15,177 nt of DNA from Bacteroidota bacterium (GTDB lineage: Bacteria > Bacteroidota > Bacteroidia > Bacteroidales > Bacteroidaceae), in the NCBI GenBank assembly GCA_023425865.1, contig JAFABV010000009.1, positions 1 to 15,177 of the forward strand, written 5' to 3'. Shown here piece after piece: positions 15,090-15,177 of the stretch (position 1 is its first letter; the number at the start of each line of letters is the position of its first letter). A program made the position numbers and the translations under genes. The notes under the pieces are model-generated. The model did not search any database. It was not told where the DNA came from and saw nothing but the letters and a program-made list of their open reading frames with translations.

Positions 15090-15177
15090 TTTGCGATGGG
15101 CGGATACCACGGAAACTGCTGCCGTTCTCTATTTCTCCCTTTCTCCTCAGGCCGTAGGCCCTTTGATTCCCTCCTCT
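15090..15177. repeat. 88-bp perfect terminal direct repeat, right copy
   Basis: Identical over its whole length to bases 1-88 in the same orientation; the match starts within the word ATCGC-TTTGCG and continues to the last base of the window. In the right flank it follows the diverged composite repeat, whereas in the left flank it precedes the other copy. Confidence 0.95.

Noticed and set aside
1..15177. Circular plasmid or phage genome, suggested by identical ends
   Set aside because: No replication, mobilisation, integrase or structural gene is present; content is a standard chromosomal PUL, so the end repeat alone does not support it.

Overview
The window carries one complete polysaccharide utilization locus (PUL) of a Bacteroidales bacterium, most likely a Prevotella relative. 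The pointers are a SusC/SusD pair, a hybrid two-component system (HTCS) regulator, two TAnnTTTG (-7) promoter boxes, a small 'MKK..Y.SP' protein, and a protein ending in a Prevotella-style secretion tail. Every credible gene is on the minus strand, so transcription runs from high to low coordinates. The gene set points to fructans (levan or inulin). There are two GH32 enzymes of different architecture, a DUF4960-type surface glycan-binding protein, and an HTCS whose sensor is a periplasmic sugar-binding-protein fold. This layout matches the experimentally studied Bacteroides thetaiotaomicron fructan PUL (BT1754, BT1759-BT1763, BT1765). The assignment comes from reading motifs and gene order, not from a database search.

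Layout in transcription order: HTCS regulator (14823-12148) with its own promoter; a 175-bp control region with a susC promoter and a palindrome flanked by direct repeats (12147-11973); SusC transporter (11972-8862); SusD lipoprotein (8846-7119); DUF4960 glycan-binding protein (7116-5719); surface-type endo-acting GH32 lipoprotein (5709-4114); secreted protein with a jelly-roll-like N-terminal domain and a type A C-terminal sorting-like tail (4102-2636); a 63-residue small protein coupled to it by an ATGA overlap (2639-2448); a 170-bp gap holding a long imperfect inverted repeat; a second GH32 with the N-terminal extension typical of exo-fructosidases (2277-442); and an intrinsic terminator 8 bases after its stop. 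From susC to the small protein the gaps are 2-15 bases or an overlap, so this is one operon. The last GH32 is probably part of it, because no separate promoter box is visible in front of it.

Proposed working: the surface endo-GH32 and the DUF4960 protein bind and cut fructan outside the cell. SusC/SusD import the oligosaccharides. The second GH32 releases fructose in the periplasm, and fructose or a related sugar binds the HTCS sensor, which activates the susC promoter. No inner-membrane fructose transporter or fructokinase is in the window.

The two flanks (1-441 and 14824-15177) have no credible genes. They contain intergenic repeats: a perfect 88-bp direct repeat occupies both ends (1-88 and 15090-15177), and next to it lie two diverged copies of a hairpin-rich repeat sharing a 17-base core. 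This could be a recombinogenic boundary of the PUL or simply where an assembly broke on a repeat. These flanks, the susC control region, the structured gap before the last GH32, and the two uncharacterised proteins are the parts most worth a second look.
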